Notes: generated by a model from the letters alone, not told the origin. A stretch of DNA of 64,000 nt from Talinum fruticosum (GCA_021018815.1 JAITYX010000040.1:4642501-4706500), one strand, 5' to 3'; positions 1-14,284 are shown, counted from the first letter of the stretch. Translations and numbers: made by a program.

Positions 1-1011
1 TTGAGAATGAATACAATGACTTTGCTCAAGTACGTGTATTAACAATAGGTTCGGCAATCTTCAAGTCATGAGAGTTGGCTTCTATTTATATATGGCCAAG
101 CAAAGCATAGCCCTTATCTCCAACTTCGACGGGAAGTCCTTTGTGACCGTTGTTAAGGACTTTCCGAGTCACTCGTAAAGTATCCGTTGTGATAAGAACG
201 TTGGACAACGGTTCTTAACTCTCTTGAAGTTCCAAAACCACCGGCGGTGTCTTCATGGATAAGGTGGAAACCACCGTAAAGCTTGGCGTTTTAGTTTTCC
301 AGATTTGGAAACGGACAACCCCGACGTAATCTTCCGGGGTAGGTCGAGAAGGGGAAAAGCCATGTCTCGCTGGTGATTTGACGTTTTGAAGCCTGGCTAC
401 TTTTGTATTTTCAAAAGGTGTAGCCTCGTTTGAATAACCTACAAAAGTAAATCAAATTGGTTCTCAAAGTATAAAATACTTTGGTCCAAGATTAGACACG
501 AGATAATAATATAATCAAGATAATTAAGCGACTAATTCTCTCGAGTCGAAAGTGAATGGAATTTTTTAGTTTAATATCCACGAAACTCAAAATTCCATCC
601 GAGTTAGTCTACGAAAGAATCAAGTTAAATAAAGAATATCGAGTGAAATAGCTTGATATGGACTAAGCATGATTAAGACTAGAAGCGCCGACTATAACGT
701 AATAAGGCTTGTAACATGAAGTCGATCCGAGCGCGGTTATAGCGAATACTAGTCAATTGAACATGCGATACTTCTAAGTGATAAGAGACTCGCACTCGAG
801 TGAGATAGCGTGAACACATTCTGAGTCACACGAGACAAGCAAGAATACGTGAAGTAAATGTTATATCACTTAGAAACAATACTATATCACTTAGAAAAGT
901 TTCTAAAGTGCAGAGAATGCCTTGGAATCAAAACCTTATAAGTGAGAAGTTCCGATACCTGATTCCTTCGATAGAGCTCGTAAAAGTGCGCAGCAGATGT
1001 CCGAGTCTTCA
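1..1011 (-). repeat. Array LTR copy 1 (cut by window edge)
   Basis: Minus-strand LTR whose left part lies outside the window. It ends at 1011 with the reverse complement of the LTR start (GAGTCTTCA). The TATA-like box of the LTR promoter reads on the minus strand at 82-93. Confidence 0.9.
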
Positions 1012-1308
1012 ACGACCTTCTGAAGCCGAGCTTAGAAAGAGTCAAAACAGAATTACTAAGGCGACTCGTGAATGTTATGACTCGGACCGAACAAACTCAA
1101 GAGCCAGCTCGTATACCAAAGAACAAGTCAATGAGACTCAAGCAAGATCAACCAACTAAAGATAAACTTATTCAACCAACAAACTTGGTAAATTAAAGGA
1201 CAGGTAAAGCTTTCAATTATGCATCCAGCCACCCACCCGAAAATATACTTTCGACGTCAATAGTGGCGTAAAAACGCAATCTTCTTTGCATAATCTGTGT
1301 GCATTTTC
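1012..1308 (+). pseudogene. Array pol INT-RT linker fragment, copy 1
   Basis: Plus-strand piece homologous to the acidic linker between integrase and reverse transcriptase of the elements at 38353-38667 (B) and about 46120-46430 (A). The match is clearest around the aligned stretches gatcaaccaactcaacc and aggacaggtaaagctttcaa, and ends in the equivalent of atctatgtgcatt. It has stops and frameshifts and no catalytic motif. Confidence 0.85.
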
Positions 1309-2908
1309 TGAAGGTTTGCTCTGGGAGAGACTAAGTCACCCTACAGTGGGGTGAATAGGGTGATGGAAGATTTTTCTTGAAAAACAAACTCTTTTTCCGA
1401 GAGGACAGACGTAAACAGCATTATGAGTCTAAATGAAGTCGACAAGTATGAACTCGTAACCTGCAGTGAGGAGTAAAGAAGCGGATAAAGCTGAAACTTA
1501 GAATCTGTCTAAGTCTAGAATGAACTCGTAATGTGCAAACACGTAAAGTACGTGGAAACCCTCCCGGGGTAGAAAACCACGGACCGTGCTAATCCAAGCA
1601 CGAAGTCAAATCCACTATTTTGAGTCCACAAAATACAAGTAGATCGATCGAACCCGAGTTGTTGCTCCCTTAAACAACTCTTTACAAGTTTTCCTAGACT
1701 CGTAAATTCCTTTATCTCGATCTAGTACTTCCTAGCCGAGATAACCCTTACAAGCTAGGGACAACTAAGTTGAGTTAACCCTTAGAGCTTAGTCAATGGA
1801 CCTTACTTAGAGAGTAAGAAAGTGTTTGTAACTAAGTACAAGACCTTACAACCGAGAATATAATGAATTACAGAGTGGGAGTTATAAGTAGAAGATTGAG
1901 AATGAATACAATGACTTTGCTCAAGTACGTGTATTAACAATAGGTTCGGCAATCTTCAAGTCATGAGAGTTGGCTTCTATTTATATACGGCCAAGCAAAG
2001 ATAGCCGTTATCTCCAACTTCGACTGGAAGTCCTTTGTGACCGTTGTTACGGACTTTCTGAGTCACTCGTAAAGTATCCGTTGTGATAAGAACGTTGGAC
2101 AACGGTTCTTAGCTCTCTTGAAGTTCCAAAACCACTGGTGGTGTCTTCATGGATAAGGTGGAAACCACCGTTAAGCTTGGCGTTTCAGTTTTCCAGATTT
2201 GGAAACAGACAACCCCGACAGAATCTTCCGGGGCTAGGTCGAGAAGGGGAAAAGCCATGTCTCGCTGGTGATTTGACGTTTTGAAGCCTGGCTACTTTTG
2301 TATTTTCAAAAGGTGTAGCCTCGTTTGAATAACCTACAAAAGTAAATCAAATTGGTTCTCAAAGTATAAAATACTTTGGTCCAAGATTAGACACGTATAA
2401 TAATATAATCAAGATAATTAAGCGACTAATTATCTCGAGTCGTAAAGTGAATGGAATTTTTTAGTCTAATATCCATGAAACTCAAAATTCCATCCGAGTT
2501 AGTCTACGCAAGAATCAAGTTACATAAAGAATATCGGAGTGAAATAACTTGATATAGACTAAGCATGATTAAGACTAGAAGCGCCGACTATAACGTAATA
2601 AGGCTTGTAACATGAAGTCGATCCGAGCGTGGTTATGCGAATACTAGTCAATTGAACATGCGATACTTCTAAGTGATGAAAGACTCGCGACTCGAGTGAG
2701 ATAGCATGAACACATTCTGAGTCACATGAGACAAGCAAGAATACGTGAAGTAAATGTTATATCACTTAGAAACTATACTATATCACTTAGAAAAGTTTCT
2801 AAAGTGCAGAGAATGCCTTGGAATCAAAACCTTATAAGTGAGAAGTTCCGATACACTGATTCCTTCGATAGAACTCGGAAAAGTGCGCAGCAGAGTCTCG
2901 AGTCTTCA
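1309..2908 (-). repeat. Array LTR copy 2
   Basis: Complete 1600-bp LTR, minus strand, with intact TG...CA ends (TGAAGGTTTGCTC at 1309, GAGTCTTCA ending at 2908). The minus-strand TATA-like box is at 1977-1987. Its flanks are pol linker on both sides, with no target duplication, primer site or polypurine tract. Confidence 0.93.
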
Positions 2909-3203
2909 ACGACCTTTCGAAGCCGAGATTAGAAAGAGTCAAATAGAATTACTAAGGTGACTCGTAACGTTATGACTCGGACCGAACAAACTCAAGAGCC
3001 AGCTCGTATACCAAAGAACAAGTCAATGACACTCAAGAAGATCAACCAACTAAAGATAAACTTATTCAACCAACAAACTTGGTAAATTAAAGGACAGGTA
3101 AAGCTTTCAAATATGCATCCAGCCACCCACCTGAAAATATACTTTCCGACGTCAATAGTGGAGTAAAAACGCAATCTTCTTTGCATAATCTGTGTGCATT
3201 TCT
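2909..3203 (+). pseudogene. Array pol INT-RT linker fragment, copy 2
   Basis: Same 295-bp plus-strand linker remnant as copy 1, with the same two borders to the base. Shared breakpoints show that the unit was amplified as a whole rather than formed by repeated insertion. Confidence 0.85.
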
Positions 3204-4794
3204 CGAAGGTTTGCTCGGGAGAGACTCGAGTCACCCTAGAGGGGGTGAATAGGGTGATGGAATATTTTTCTTCAAAAACAAACTCTTTTTGCGAGAGGAC
3301 AGACGTAAACAGATTCTAAGTCTAAATGAAGTCGACAAGTATGAACTCGAAACTGCAGTGAGGAGTAAAGAAGCGGATAAAGCTGAAACTTTGAATCTGC
3401 CTGAGTCTAGAATGAACTCGTAATGTGCAAACACAGTAAAGTACGTGGAAAGCCTCTTGGGGTAGAAAACCACGGACCGTGCTAATCCAAGCACGAAGTC
3501 AAATCCACTATTTTGAGTCCACAAAATATAGTAGAATGATCGAACCCGAGTTGCTCCCTTAAACAACTCTTTACAAGTTTTCCTAGACTCGTAAATTCCT
3601 TTATCCGATCTAGTACTTCCGAGCTTAGATAACCCTTACAGCTAGGGACAACTAAGTTGAGTTAACCCTTACAGCTTAGTTAGGGACCTTACTTAGAGAG
3701 TAAGAAAATTTTTGTAACTAAGTACAAGACCTTACAACCGAGAATATAATGAATTACAGAGTGGGAGTTGTAAGCAGAAGATTGAGAATGAATACAATGA
3801 CTTTGCTCAAGTACGTGTATTAACAATAGGTTCGGCAATCTTCAAGTCATGAGAGTTGGCTTCTATTTATATATGGCCAAGCAAAGCATAGCCGTTATCT
3901 CCAACTTCCGACGGGAAGTCCTTTGTGACCATTGTTAAGGACTTTCCGAGTCACTCGTAAAGTATCCGTTGTGATAAGAACGTTGGACAACGGTTCTTAA
4001 CTCTCTTGGAAGTTCCAAAACCACCGGCGGTGGCTTCATGGATAAGGTGGAAACCACCGTAAAGCTTGGCGTTTTAGTTTTCAAGATTTGGAAACAGACA
4101 ACCCCGATAGAATCTTCCGGGGCTAGGTCGAGAAGGGGAAAAGCCATGTCTCGCTAGTGATTTGACGTTTTGAAGCCGGTTACATTTGTATTTTCAAAAG
4201 GTGTAGCCTCGTTTGAATAACCTACAAAAGTAAATCAAATTGGTTCTCAAAGTATAAAATACTTTGGTCCAAGATTAGACACGTATAATAATATAATCAA
4301 GATAATTAAGCGACTAATTATCCGAGTCGGAAAGTGAATGGAATTTTTTAGTCTAATATCCATGAAACTCAAAATTCCATCCGAGTTAGTCTACGCAAGA
4401 ATCAAGTTACATAAAGAATATCGGAGTGAAATAGCTTGATATAGACTAAGCATGATTAAGACTAGAAGCGCCAACTATAACGTAATAAGGCTTGTAACAT
4501 GAAGTCGATCCGAGCGCGGTTATGCGAATACTAGTCAATTGAACATGCGATACTTCTAAGTGATGAGAGACTCGGACTCGAGTGAGATAGCATGAACACA
4601 TTCCGAGTCACACAGAGACAAGCAAGAATATGTGAAGTAAATGTTATATCACTTAGAAACTATACTATATCACTTCAGAAAAGTTTCTAAAGTGCAGAGA
4701 ATGCCTTGGAATCAAAACCTTACAAGTGAGAAGTTCCGATACCTGATTCCTTCGATAGAACTTAGAAAAGTGCGCAACGATGTCCGAGTCTTCA
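3204..4794 (-). repeat. Array LTR copy 3
   Basis: Minus-strand LTR of 1591 bp. The outer end reads CGAAGG instead of TGAAGG. TATA-like box at 3863-3874. It shares with copy 4 the variant agtaagaaaatttttgtaac (near 3700 and 5590), marking a sub-lineage within the array. Confidence 0.92.
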
Positions 4795-5087
4795 ACGACC
4801 TTTCGAAGCCGAGATTAGAAAGAGTCAAAACAGAATTACTAAGGCGACTCGTAACGTTATGACTTAGACCGAACAAACTCAAGAGCCGCTCGTATACCAA
4901 AGAACAAGTCAATGAGACTCAAGCAAGATAAACCAACTAAAGATAAACTTATTCAACCAACAAACTTGGTAAATTAAAGGACAGGAAAGCTTTCAAATAT
5001 GCATCCAGCCACCCACCTGAAAATATACTTTCGACGTCAATAGTGGAGTAAAAACGCAATCTTCTTTGCATAATCTGTGTGCATTTC
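4795..5087 (+). pseudogene. Array pol INT-RT linker fragment, copy 3
   Basis: Plus-strand linker remnant with the same borders as the other copies. It is non-coding as it stands because of stops and frameshifts. Confidence 0.85.
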
Positions 5088-6680
5088 TGAAGGTTTGCTC
5101 GGGAGAGACTCGAGTCACCCTAGAGGGGAGTGAATAGGGTGATGGAATATTTTTCATCGAAACAAACTCTTTTTGCAGAGGACGACAGTAAACAGATTCT
5201 AAGTCTAAATGAAGTCAAACAAGTATGAACTCGTAACCTGCAAGTGAGGAGTAAAGAAGCGATATAAGCTGAAACTTTGAATCTGTCTGAGTCTAGAATG
5301 AACTCGGAATGTGCAAACACGTAAAGTACGTGGAAACCCTCCTGGGGTAGAAAACCACGGACCGTGCTAATCCAAGCACGAAGTCAAATCCACTATTTTG
5401 AGTCCACAAAATATAGTAGATCGATCGAACCCGAGTTGCTCCCTTAAACAACTCTTTACAAGTTTTCCTCGACTCGTAAATTCCCTTATCCGATCTAGTA
5501 CTTCCGAGCTTAGATAACCCTTACAGCCTAGGGACAACTAAGTTGAGTTAACCCTTACAGCTTAGTTAGGGGACCTTACTTAGAGAGTAAGAAAATTTTT
5601 GTAACTAAGTACAAGACCTTACAACCGAGAATATAATGAATTACAGAGTGGGAGTTGTAAGTAGAAGATTGAGAATGAATACAATGACTTTGCTCAAGTA
5701 CGTGTATTAACAATAGGTTCGGCAATCTTCAAGTCATGAGAGTTGGCTTCTATTTATACATGGCCAAGCAAAGCATAGCCGTTATCTCCAACTTCGACGG
5801 GAAGTCCTTTGTGACCGTTGTTAAGGACTTTCCGAGTCACTCGTAAAGTATCCGTTGTGATAAGAACGTTGGACAACGGTTCTTAACTCTCTTGAAGTTC
5901 CAAAACCACTGGCGGTGTCTTCAAGGATAAGGTGGAAACCACCGTTAAGCTTGGCATTTCAGTTTTCCGGATTTTGAAACAGACAACCCCGACGTAATCT
6001 TCTCGGGGCTAGGTCGAGAAGGGGAAAAGCCATGTCTCGCTGGTGATTTGACGTTTTAAAGACGGTTACTTTTGTATTTTCAAAAGGTGTAGCCTCGTTT
6101 GAATAACCTACAAAAGTAAATCAAATTGGTTCTCAAAGTATAAAATACTTTGGTCCAAGATTAGACACGAGATAATAATATAATCAAGATAATTAAGCGA
6201 CTAATTATCTCGAGTCGAAAGTGAATGGAATTTTTTAGTCTAATATCCATGAAACTCAAAATTCCATCCGAGTTAGTCCACGCAAGAATCAAGTTACATA
6301 AAGAATATCGAGTGAAATAGCTTGATATAGACTAAGCATGATTAAGACTAGAAGCGCCGACTATAACGGAATAAGGCTTGTAACATGAAGTCGATCCGAG
6401 CGCGGTTATGCGAATGCTAGTCAATTGAACATGCGATACATCTAGGTGATGAGAGACTCGGACCCGAGTGAGATAGCGTGAACACATTCCGAGTCACACG
6501 AGACAAGCAAGAATACGTGCAAGTAAATGTTATATCACTTAGAAACTATACTATATCACCTCAAAAAGTTTCTAAAGTTCAGAGAAAGCCTTGGAATCAA
6601 AACCTTGTAAGTGAGAAGTTCTCGATACCCGATTCCTTCGATAGAACTCAGAAAAGTGCGCAGCAATGTCCGAGTCTTCA
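5088..6680 (-). repeat. Array LTR copy 4
   Basis: Minus-strand LTR of 1593 bp with TG...CA ends. The TATA-like box at 5750-5760 carries a change (ctatttatacat). It shares sub-lineage variants with copy 3. Confidence 0.92.
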
Positions 6681-6991
6681 ACGACCTTTCGAAGCCGAGC
6701 TTAGAAAGAGTCAAAACAGAATTACTAAGGTGACTCGAATTGAGGAACTCGAATGTTATGACTCACACTCGAACAAACTCAAGAGCCAGCTCGTAAACCA
6801 AAGAACAAGTCAATGAGACTCAAGCAAGATCAACCAACTAAAGATAAACTTATTCAACCAACAAACAAGGTAAATTAAAGGACAGGTAAAGCTTTCAAAT
6901 ATGCATCCAGCCACCTACCCGAAAATATACTTTCGACGTCAATAGTGGAGTAAAAACGCAATCTTCTTTACATAATCTGTGTGCATTTTCT
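6681..6991 (+). pseudogene. Array pol INT-RT linker fragment, copy 4
   Basis: Plus-strand linker remnant, 311 bp. It carries the extra segment reading gaattgaggaactcgaatg near 6738. A related segment is seen in copies 5 to 8 but not in copies 1 to 3, so the pol part also records the branching of the array. Confidence 0.85.
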
Positions 6992-8581
6992 CGAAGGTTT
7001 GATTGGGGAGAGACTCGAGTCACCCTAGAGGGGAGTGAATAGGGTGATGGAATATTTTTCTTCAAAAACAAACTCTTTTGGCAGAGGACGAAAGAAACAG
7101 ATTCTAAGTCTAAATGAAGTCGACAAGTATGAACTCATAACCGCAGTGAGGAGTAAAGAAGCGGATAAAGCTGAAACTTTGAATCTGTCTAAGTCTAGAA
7201 TGAACTCGGGATGTTCAAACACATAAAGTACGTGGAAACCCTCCTGGGGCAGAAAACTACGGACCGTGCTAATCCAAGCACGAAGTCAAATCCACTATTT
7301 TGAGTCCACAAAATATAGTAGATCGATCGAACCCGAGTTGCTCCCTTAAACAACTCTTTAGAAGTTTTTCTAGACTCGAAATTCCCTTATCCGATCTAGT
7401 ACTTCCTAGCTGAGATAACCTTTACAGCCTAAGGACAACTAAGCTGAGTTAACCCTTACAGCTCAGTCACGGGACCTTCCTTAAAGAGTAAGAAAGTGTT
7501 TGTAACTAAGTACAAGACCTTACAACCGAGAATATAATGAATTACGGAATGGGAGTTGTAAGTAGAAGATTGAGAATGAATACAATGACTTTGCTCAAGT
7601 ACGTGTATTAACAATAGGTTCGGCAATCTTCAAGTCATGAGAGTTGGCTTCTCTTTATATATGGCCAAGCAAAGCATAGCCGTTACCTCCAACTTCGACG
7701 GGAAGTCCTTTGTGACCGTTGTTAAGGACTTTCCGAGTCACTCGTAAAGTATCCGTTGTGATAAGAACGTTGGACAACGGTTCTTATTTCTCTTGGAAGT
7801 TCCAAAACCACCGGCGGTGTCTTCAAGGATAAGGTAGAAACCACCGTTAAGCTTGGCGTTTCGGTTTTCCAGATTATGAAACAGACAACCCCGACAGTAA
7901 TCATCTGGGGCTAGGTCGAGAAGGGGAAAAGCCATGTCTCGCTGGTGATTTGACGTTTTGAAGCCGGTTACGTTTGTATTTTCAAAAGGTGTACCCTCGT
8001 TTGAATAACCTACAAAAGTAAATCAAATTGGTTCTTAAAGTATAAAATACTTTGGTCCAAGATTAGACACGGATAATAATATAATCAAGATAATTAAGCG
8101 ACTAATTATCCGAGTCGAAAGTGAATGGAATTTTTTAGTCTAATATCCATGAAACTCAAAATTCCATCCGAGTTAGTCCACGCAAGAATCAAGTTACATA
8201 AAGAATATCGGAGTGAAATAGCTTGATATAGACTAAGCATGATTAAGACTAGAAGCACCGACTATAACAGAATAAGGCTTGTAACATGAAGTCGGATCCG
8301 AGCGTGGTTATGCGAATACTAGTCAATTGAACATGCGATACTTCTAAGTGATGAGAGACTCGGACTCGAGTGAGATAGCGTGAACACATTCTAAGTCACA
8401 CATAGACAAGCAAGAATACGTGAAGTAAATGTTATATCACTTAGAAACTATACTATATCACTTCAAAAAGTTTCTAAAGTGCAGAGAATGCCTTGGAATC
8501 AAAACCTTATAAGTGAGAAGTTCTGATACCCGATTCCTTCGATAGAACTCAGAAAAGTGCGCATCGGTGTCCGAGTCTTCA
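6992..8581 (-). repeat. Array LTR copy 5
   Basis: Minus-strand LTR of 1590 bp with outer end CGAAGG. The TATA-like box at 7651-7662 has a C substitution (ctctttatatat). Confidence 0.92.
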
Positions 8582-8892
8582 ACAACCTTTCGAAGCCGAG
8601 CTTAGAAAGAGTCAAAACAGAATTACTAAGGTGACTCGAGATTGAGCAACTCGGAATGTTATGACTCAGATCGAACAAACTCAAGAGCCGGCTCGTATAC
8701 CAAAGAACAAGTCAATGAGACTCAAGTAAGATCAACCAACTAAAGATAAACTTATTCAACCAACAATCTAGGTAAATTAAAGAACAGGTAAAGCTTTCAA
8801 ATATGCATCAAGCCAACCACCTGAAAATATACTTTCCGACATTAATATTGGAGTAAAAATGCAATCTTCTTTGCATAATCTGTGTGCATTTC
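8582..8892 (+). pseudogene. Array pol INT-RT linker fragment, copy 5
   Basis: Plus-strand linker remnant of 311 bp with the longer form (gattgagcaactcgg insert near 8640). Confidence 0.85.
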
Positions 8893-10479
8893 TGAAGGTT
8901 TGCTCTGGGAGAGACCGAGTCACCCTAGAGGGGCGTGAATAGGGTGATGGAATATTTTTCTTCAAAAACAAACTCTTTTTGCAGAGGACAGACGTAAACA
9001 GATTCTAAGTCTAAATGAAGTCGACAAGTATGAACTCGTAACCTGCAGTGAGGAGTAAAGAAGCGGATAAAGCTAAAACTTTGAATCTGTCTAAGTCTAG
9101 AATGAACTCACGATGTTCAAACACGTAAAGTACGTGGAAACCCTCCTGGGGCAGAAAACTACGGACCGTGCTAATCCAAGCATGAAGTCAAATCCACTAT
9201 TTTGAGTCCACAAAATATAGTAGACTGATCGAACCCGAGTTGCTCCCTTAAACAACTCTTTAGAAGTTTTTCTAGACTCGAAATTCCCTTATCCGATCAA
9301 GTACTTCCTAGCTGAGATAACATTTACAGCTAAGGACAACTAAGCTGAGTTAACCCTTACAGCTCAGTCAAGGGACCTTCCTTAAAGAGTAAGAAAGTGT
9401 TTGTAACTAAGTACAAGACCTTACAACCGAGAATATAATGAATTACAGAGTGGGAGTTGTAAGTAGAAGATTGAGAATGAATACAATGACTTTGCTCAAG
9501 TACGTGTATTAACAATAGGTTCGGCAATCTTCAAGTCATGAGAGTTGGCTTCTATTTATATATGGCCAAGAAACATAGCCGTTATCTCCAACTTCGACGG
9601 GAAGTCCTTTGTGACCGTTGTTAAGGACTTTCCGAGTCACTCAGAAAGTATCCGGTTTGATAAGAACGTTGGACAACGGTTCTTAACTCTCTTGGAAGTT
9701 CCAAAACCACTGGCGGTGTCTTCAAGGATAAGGTGGAAACCACCGTTAAGCTTGGCGTTTCAGTTTTCCAGATTTTGAAACAGACAACCCCGACAGAATC
9801 TTTCGGGGCTAGGTCGAGAAGGGGAAAAGCCATGTTTCGCTGGTGATTTGACGTTTTGAAGCCGGTTACTTTTGTATTTTCAAAAGGTGTAGCCTCGTTT
9901 GAATAACCTACAAAAGTAAATCAAATTGGTTCTCAAAGTATAAAATACTTTGGTCCAAGATTAGACACGAGATAATAATATAATCAAGATAATTAAGCGA
10001 CCAATTCTCCGAGTCGAAAGTGAATGGAATTTTTTAGTCTAATATCCATGAAACTCAAAATTCCATCCGAGTTAGTCTACGCAAGAATCAAGTTACATAA
10101 AGAATATCGAGTGAAATAGCTTGATATAGACTAAGCATGATTAAGACTAGAAGCGCCGACTATAACGTAAGAAGGCTTGTAACATGAAGTCGGATCCGAG
10201 CGCGGTTATGCGAATACTAGTCAATTGAACATGCGATACTTCTAAGTGATGAGAGACTCGGACTCGAGTGAGATAGCGTGAACACATTCTAAGTCACACA
10301 GAGACAAGCAAGAATACGTGAAGTAAATGTTATATCACTTAGAAACTATACTATATCACTTCAAAAAGTTTCTAAAGTGCAGAGAATACCTTGGAATCAA
10401 AACCTTCTAAGTGAGAAGTTCCGATACCCGATTCCTTCGATAGAACTCGAAAAGCTGCGCAGCGATGTCCGAGTCTTCA
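8893..10479 (-). repeat. Array LTR copy 6
   Basis: Minus-strand LTR of 1587 bp with TG...CA ends. TATA-like box at 9552-9563. Confidence 0.92.
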
Positions 10480-10788
10480 ACGACCTTTCGAAGTCGAGCT
10501 TAGAAAGAGTCAAAACAGAATTACTAAGGCGACTCGAATTGAGCAACTCGGAATGTTATGACGCAGATTGAACAAACTCAAGAGCCGCTTCGGATACCAA
10601 AGAACAAGTCAATGAGACTCTGCAAGATCAACCAACTAAAGATAAACTTATTCAACCAACAAACATGGTAAATTAAAGGACAGGTAAAGCTTTCAAATAT
10701 GCATCCAGCCACCCACCTGAAAATATACTTTCGACATCAATAGTGGAGTAAAAACGCAATCTTCTTTGCCTAATCTGTGTGCATTTTC
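10480..10788 (+). pseudogene. Array pol INT-RT linker fragment, copy 6
   Basis: Plus-strand linker remnant, long form, with the same borders as its neighbours. Confidence 0.85.
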
Positions 10789-12376
10789 CGAAGGTTTGCT
10801 CGGGGAGAGACAGAGTCACTCTAGAGGGGGTGAATAGGGTGATGGAATATTTTTCTTCAAAAACGAACTCTTTTACGAGAGGACAGACGGAAACAGATTC
10901 GAGTCTAAATGAAGTCGACCAAGTATGAACTCGTAACTGCAGTGAGTAGTAAAGAAGCGAGATAAAGCTAAAACTTTGAATCTGCCTGAGTCTACAATGA
11001 ACTCGGGATGTTCAAACACATAAAGTACGTGGAAACCCTCCTGGGCGTAGAAAAGTACGGACCGTGCTAATCCAAGCACGAAGTCAAATCCACTACTTTG
11101 AGTCCACAAAATATAGTAGATCGATCGAACCCGAGTTGCTCCCTTAAACAACTCTTTATAAGTTTTTCTAGACTCGAAATTCCCTTATCCGATCTAGTAC
11201 TTCCTAGCTGAGATAACCCTTACATCCGGGGACAACTAAGCTGAGTTAACCCTTACAGCTCAGTCAAGGGACCTTCCTTAAAGAGTAAGAAAGTGTTTGT
11301 AACTAAGTACAAGACCTTACAACCGAGAATATAATGAATTACGAGTGCGAGTTGTAAGTAGAAGATTGAGAATGAATACAATGACTTTGCTCAAGTACGT
11401 GTATTAACAATAGGTTCGGCAATCTTCAAGTCATGAGAGTTGGCTTCTATTTATATATGGCCAAGCAGCATAGCCGTTATCTCCAACTTCGACGGGAAGT
11501 CCTTTGTGACCGTTGTTAAGGACTTTCCGAGTCACTCGTAAAGTATCCGTTGTGATAAGAACGTTGGACAACGGTTCTTAACTCTTTGGAAGTTCCAAAG
11601 TCACCGGCGGTGTCTTCAAGGATAAGGTGGAAACCACCGTTAAGCTTGGCGTTTCAGTTTTCCAAATTTTGAAATAGACAACCCCGGCGGAATCTTCCGA
11701 GGCTAGGTCGAGAAGGGGAAAAGCCATGTCCGCTGGTGATTTGACGTTTTGAAGCCAGGTTACTTTCGTATTTTCAAATGGTGTAGCCTTGTTAGAATAA
11801 CCTACAAAAGTATATCAAATTGGTTCTCAAAGTATAAAATACTTTGGTCCAAGATTAGACACGAGATAATAATATAATCAAGATAATTAAGCGACTAATT
11901 ATCCGAGTCGGAAAGTGAATGGAATTTTTTGAGTCTAATATCCATGAAACTCAAAATTCCATCCGAGTTAGTCCACGCAAGAATCAAGTTACATAAAGAA
12001 TATCGAGTGAAATAGCTTGATATTGACTAAGCATGATTATGACTAGAAGCGCCGACTATAACAGAATAAGGCTTGTAACATGAAGTCGGATCCGAGCGCG
12101 GTTATGCGAATGCTAGTCAATTGAACATGCGATACATCTAAGTGATGAGAGACTCGGACTCGAGTGAGATAGCGTGAACACATTCCGAGTCACACGAGAC
12201 AAGCAAGAATATGTGAAGTAAACGTTATATCACTTAGAAACTATACTATATCACTTAAGAAAAGATTCTAAAGTGCGAGAGAATGCCTTGGAATCAAAAC
12301 CTTATAAGTGAGAAGTTCTGATATCTAATTCCTTCGATAGAACTCAAAAAGTGCGCAGCGAGTGTCCGAGTCTTCA
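10789..12376 (-). repeat. Array LTR copy 7
   Basis: Minus-strand LTR of 1588 bp with outer end CGAAGG. TATA-like box at 11447-11458. Confidence 0.92.
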
Positions 12377-12687
12377 ACGACCTTTCGAAGTCGAGCTTAG
12401 AAAGAGTCAAAACAGAATTACTAAGGCGACTCGGAATTGAGCAACTCGGAATGTTATGACTCGGATCGAACAAACTCAAGAGCCGGTTCGGATACCAAAG
12501 AACAAGTCAATGAGACTCAAGCAAGATCAACCAACTAAAGATAAACTTATTCAACCAACAAACTTGGTAAATTAAAGGACAGGTAAAGCTTTCAAATATG
12601 CATCCAGCCACCCACCTGAAAATATACTTTCGACGTCAATAGTGGAGTAAAAACGCAATCTTCGTTGCATAATCTGTGTGCATTTTC
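12377..12687 (+). pseudogene. Array pol INT-RT linker fragment, copy 7
   Basis: Plus-strand linker remnant, 311 bp, long form, with the same borders. Confidence 0.85.
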
Positions 12688-14284
12688 TAAAGGTTTGCTC
12701 GGGAGACACTCGAGTCACTCTAGAGGGGGTGAATAGGGTGATGGAATATTTTTCTTCAAAAACAAACACTTTTTGCGAGAGGACAGATAGAAACAGATTC
12801 TGAGTCTAAATGAAGTAAGACAAGTATGAACTCACAATTGCAGTGAGGAGTAAAAAAGCGAGATAAAGCTGAAACTTTTAATCTGCCTGAGTCTAGAATG
12901 AACTCAGGATGTTCAAACACATAAAGTACGTGGAAACCCTCCTGGGGCAGAAAACTATGGACCGTGCTAATCCAAGCACGAAGTCAAATCCACTATTTTG
13001 AGTCCACAAAATATAGTAGATCGATCGAACCCGAGTTGCTCCCTTAAACAACTCTTTATAAGTTTTTTCTAGACTCGTAAATTCCCTTGTCTGATCTAGT
13101 ACTTCCTAGCTGAGATAACCCTTACAGCTAGGGACAACTAAGCTGAGTTAACCCTTACAGACTTAGTCAAGGGACCTTCCTTAAAGAGTAAGAAGGTGTT
13201 TGTAACTAAGTACAAGACCTTACAACCGAGAATATAATGAATTACAGAGTGGGAGTTGTAAGTAGAAGATTGAGAATGAATACAATGACTTTGCTCAAGT
13301 ACGTGTATTAACAATAGGTTCGGAAATCTTCAAGTCATGAGAGTTGGCTTCTATTTTTATATGGCCAAGCAAGCATAGCCGTCATCTCCAACTTCGACAG
13401 GATGTCCTTTGTGACCGTTGTTAAGGACTTTCGAGTCACTTAGAAAGTATCCGTTGTAATAAGAACGTTGGACAACGGTTCTTAACTCTCTTGGAAGTTC
13501 CAAAACCACCGGCGGTGTCTTCAAGGATAAGGTGGAAACCACCGTTAAGCTTGGCGTTTCGGTTTTCCAGATTTTGAAACAGACAACCCCGACGTGAATC
13601 TTCCGGGGCTAGGTAAGAGAAGGGGAAAAGCCATGTCTCGCTGGTGATTTGACGTTTTGAAGCCGGTTACTTTTGTATTTTCAAAAGGGGTAGCCTCGTT
13701 TGAATAACCTACAAAAGTAAATCAAATTGGTTCTCAAAGTATAAAATACTTTGGTCCAAGAATAGACACGGATAATAATATAATTAAGATAATTAAGCGA
13801 CTAATTATCCGAGTCGGAAAGTGAATGGAATTTTTTGAGTCTAATATCCATGAAACTCAAAATTCCATCCGAGTTAGTCTACGCAAGAATCAAGTTACAT
13901 AAAGAATATCGAGTGAAATAGCTTGATATTGACTAAGCATGATTATGACTAGAAGCGCCGACTATAACAGAATAACGCTTGTAACATGAAGTCGGATCCG
14001 AACGCGGTTATGCGAATACTAGTCAATTGAACATGCGATACTTCTATGTGATGAGAGACTCGGACACTGAGTGAGATAGCGTGAACACATTCTAAGTCAC
14101 ACATAGACAAGCAAGAATACGTGAAGTAAATGTTATATCACTTAGAAACTATACTATATCACTTCAAAAAGATTCTAAAGTGCGAGAGAATGCCTTGGAA
14201 TCAAAACCTTATAAGTGAGAAGTTCTGATATCCGATTCCTTCGATAGAACTCACAAAAGTGCGCAGCAGATGTCCGAGTCTTCA
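12688..14284 (-). repeat. Array LTR copy 8
   Basis: Minus-strand LTR of 1597 bp with outer end TAAAGG. The TATA region at 13351-13362 is changed (ctatttttatat). With copy 9 it shares gagacactcgagtcactctag, the aggatgtcctttg change near 13400 and aagtaagacaagtatg, making 8 and 9 the closest pair in the array. Confidence 0.92.

Noticed and set aside
1012..2908. Array unit as a non-autonomous mobile element (LTR plus short body)
   Set aside because: No primer-binding site after the LTR end, no polypurine tract before the LTR start, and no target duplication.
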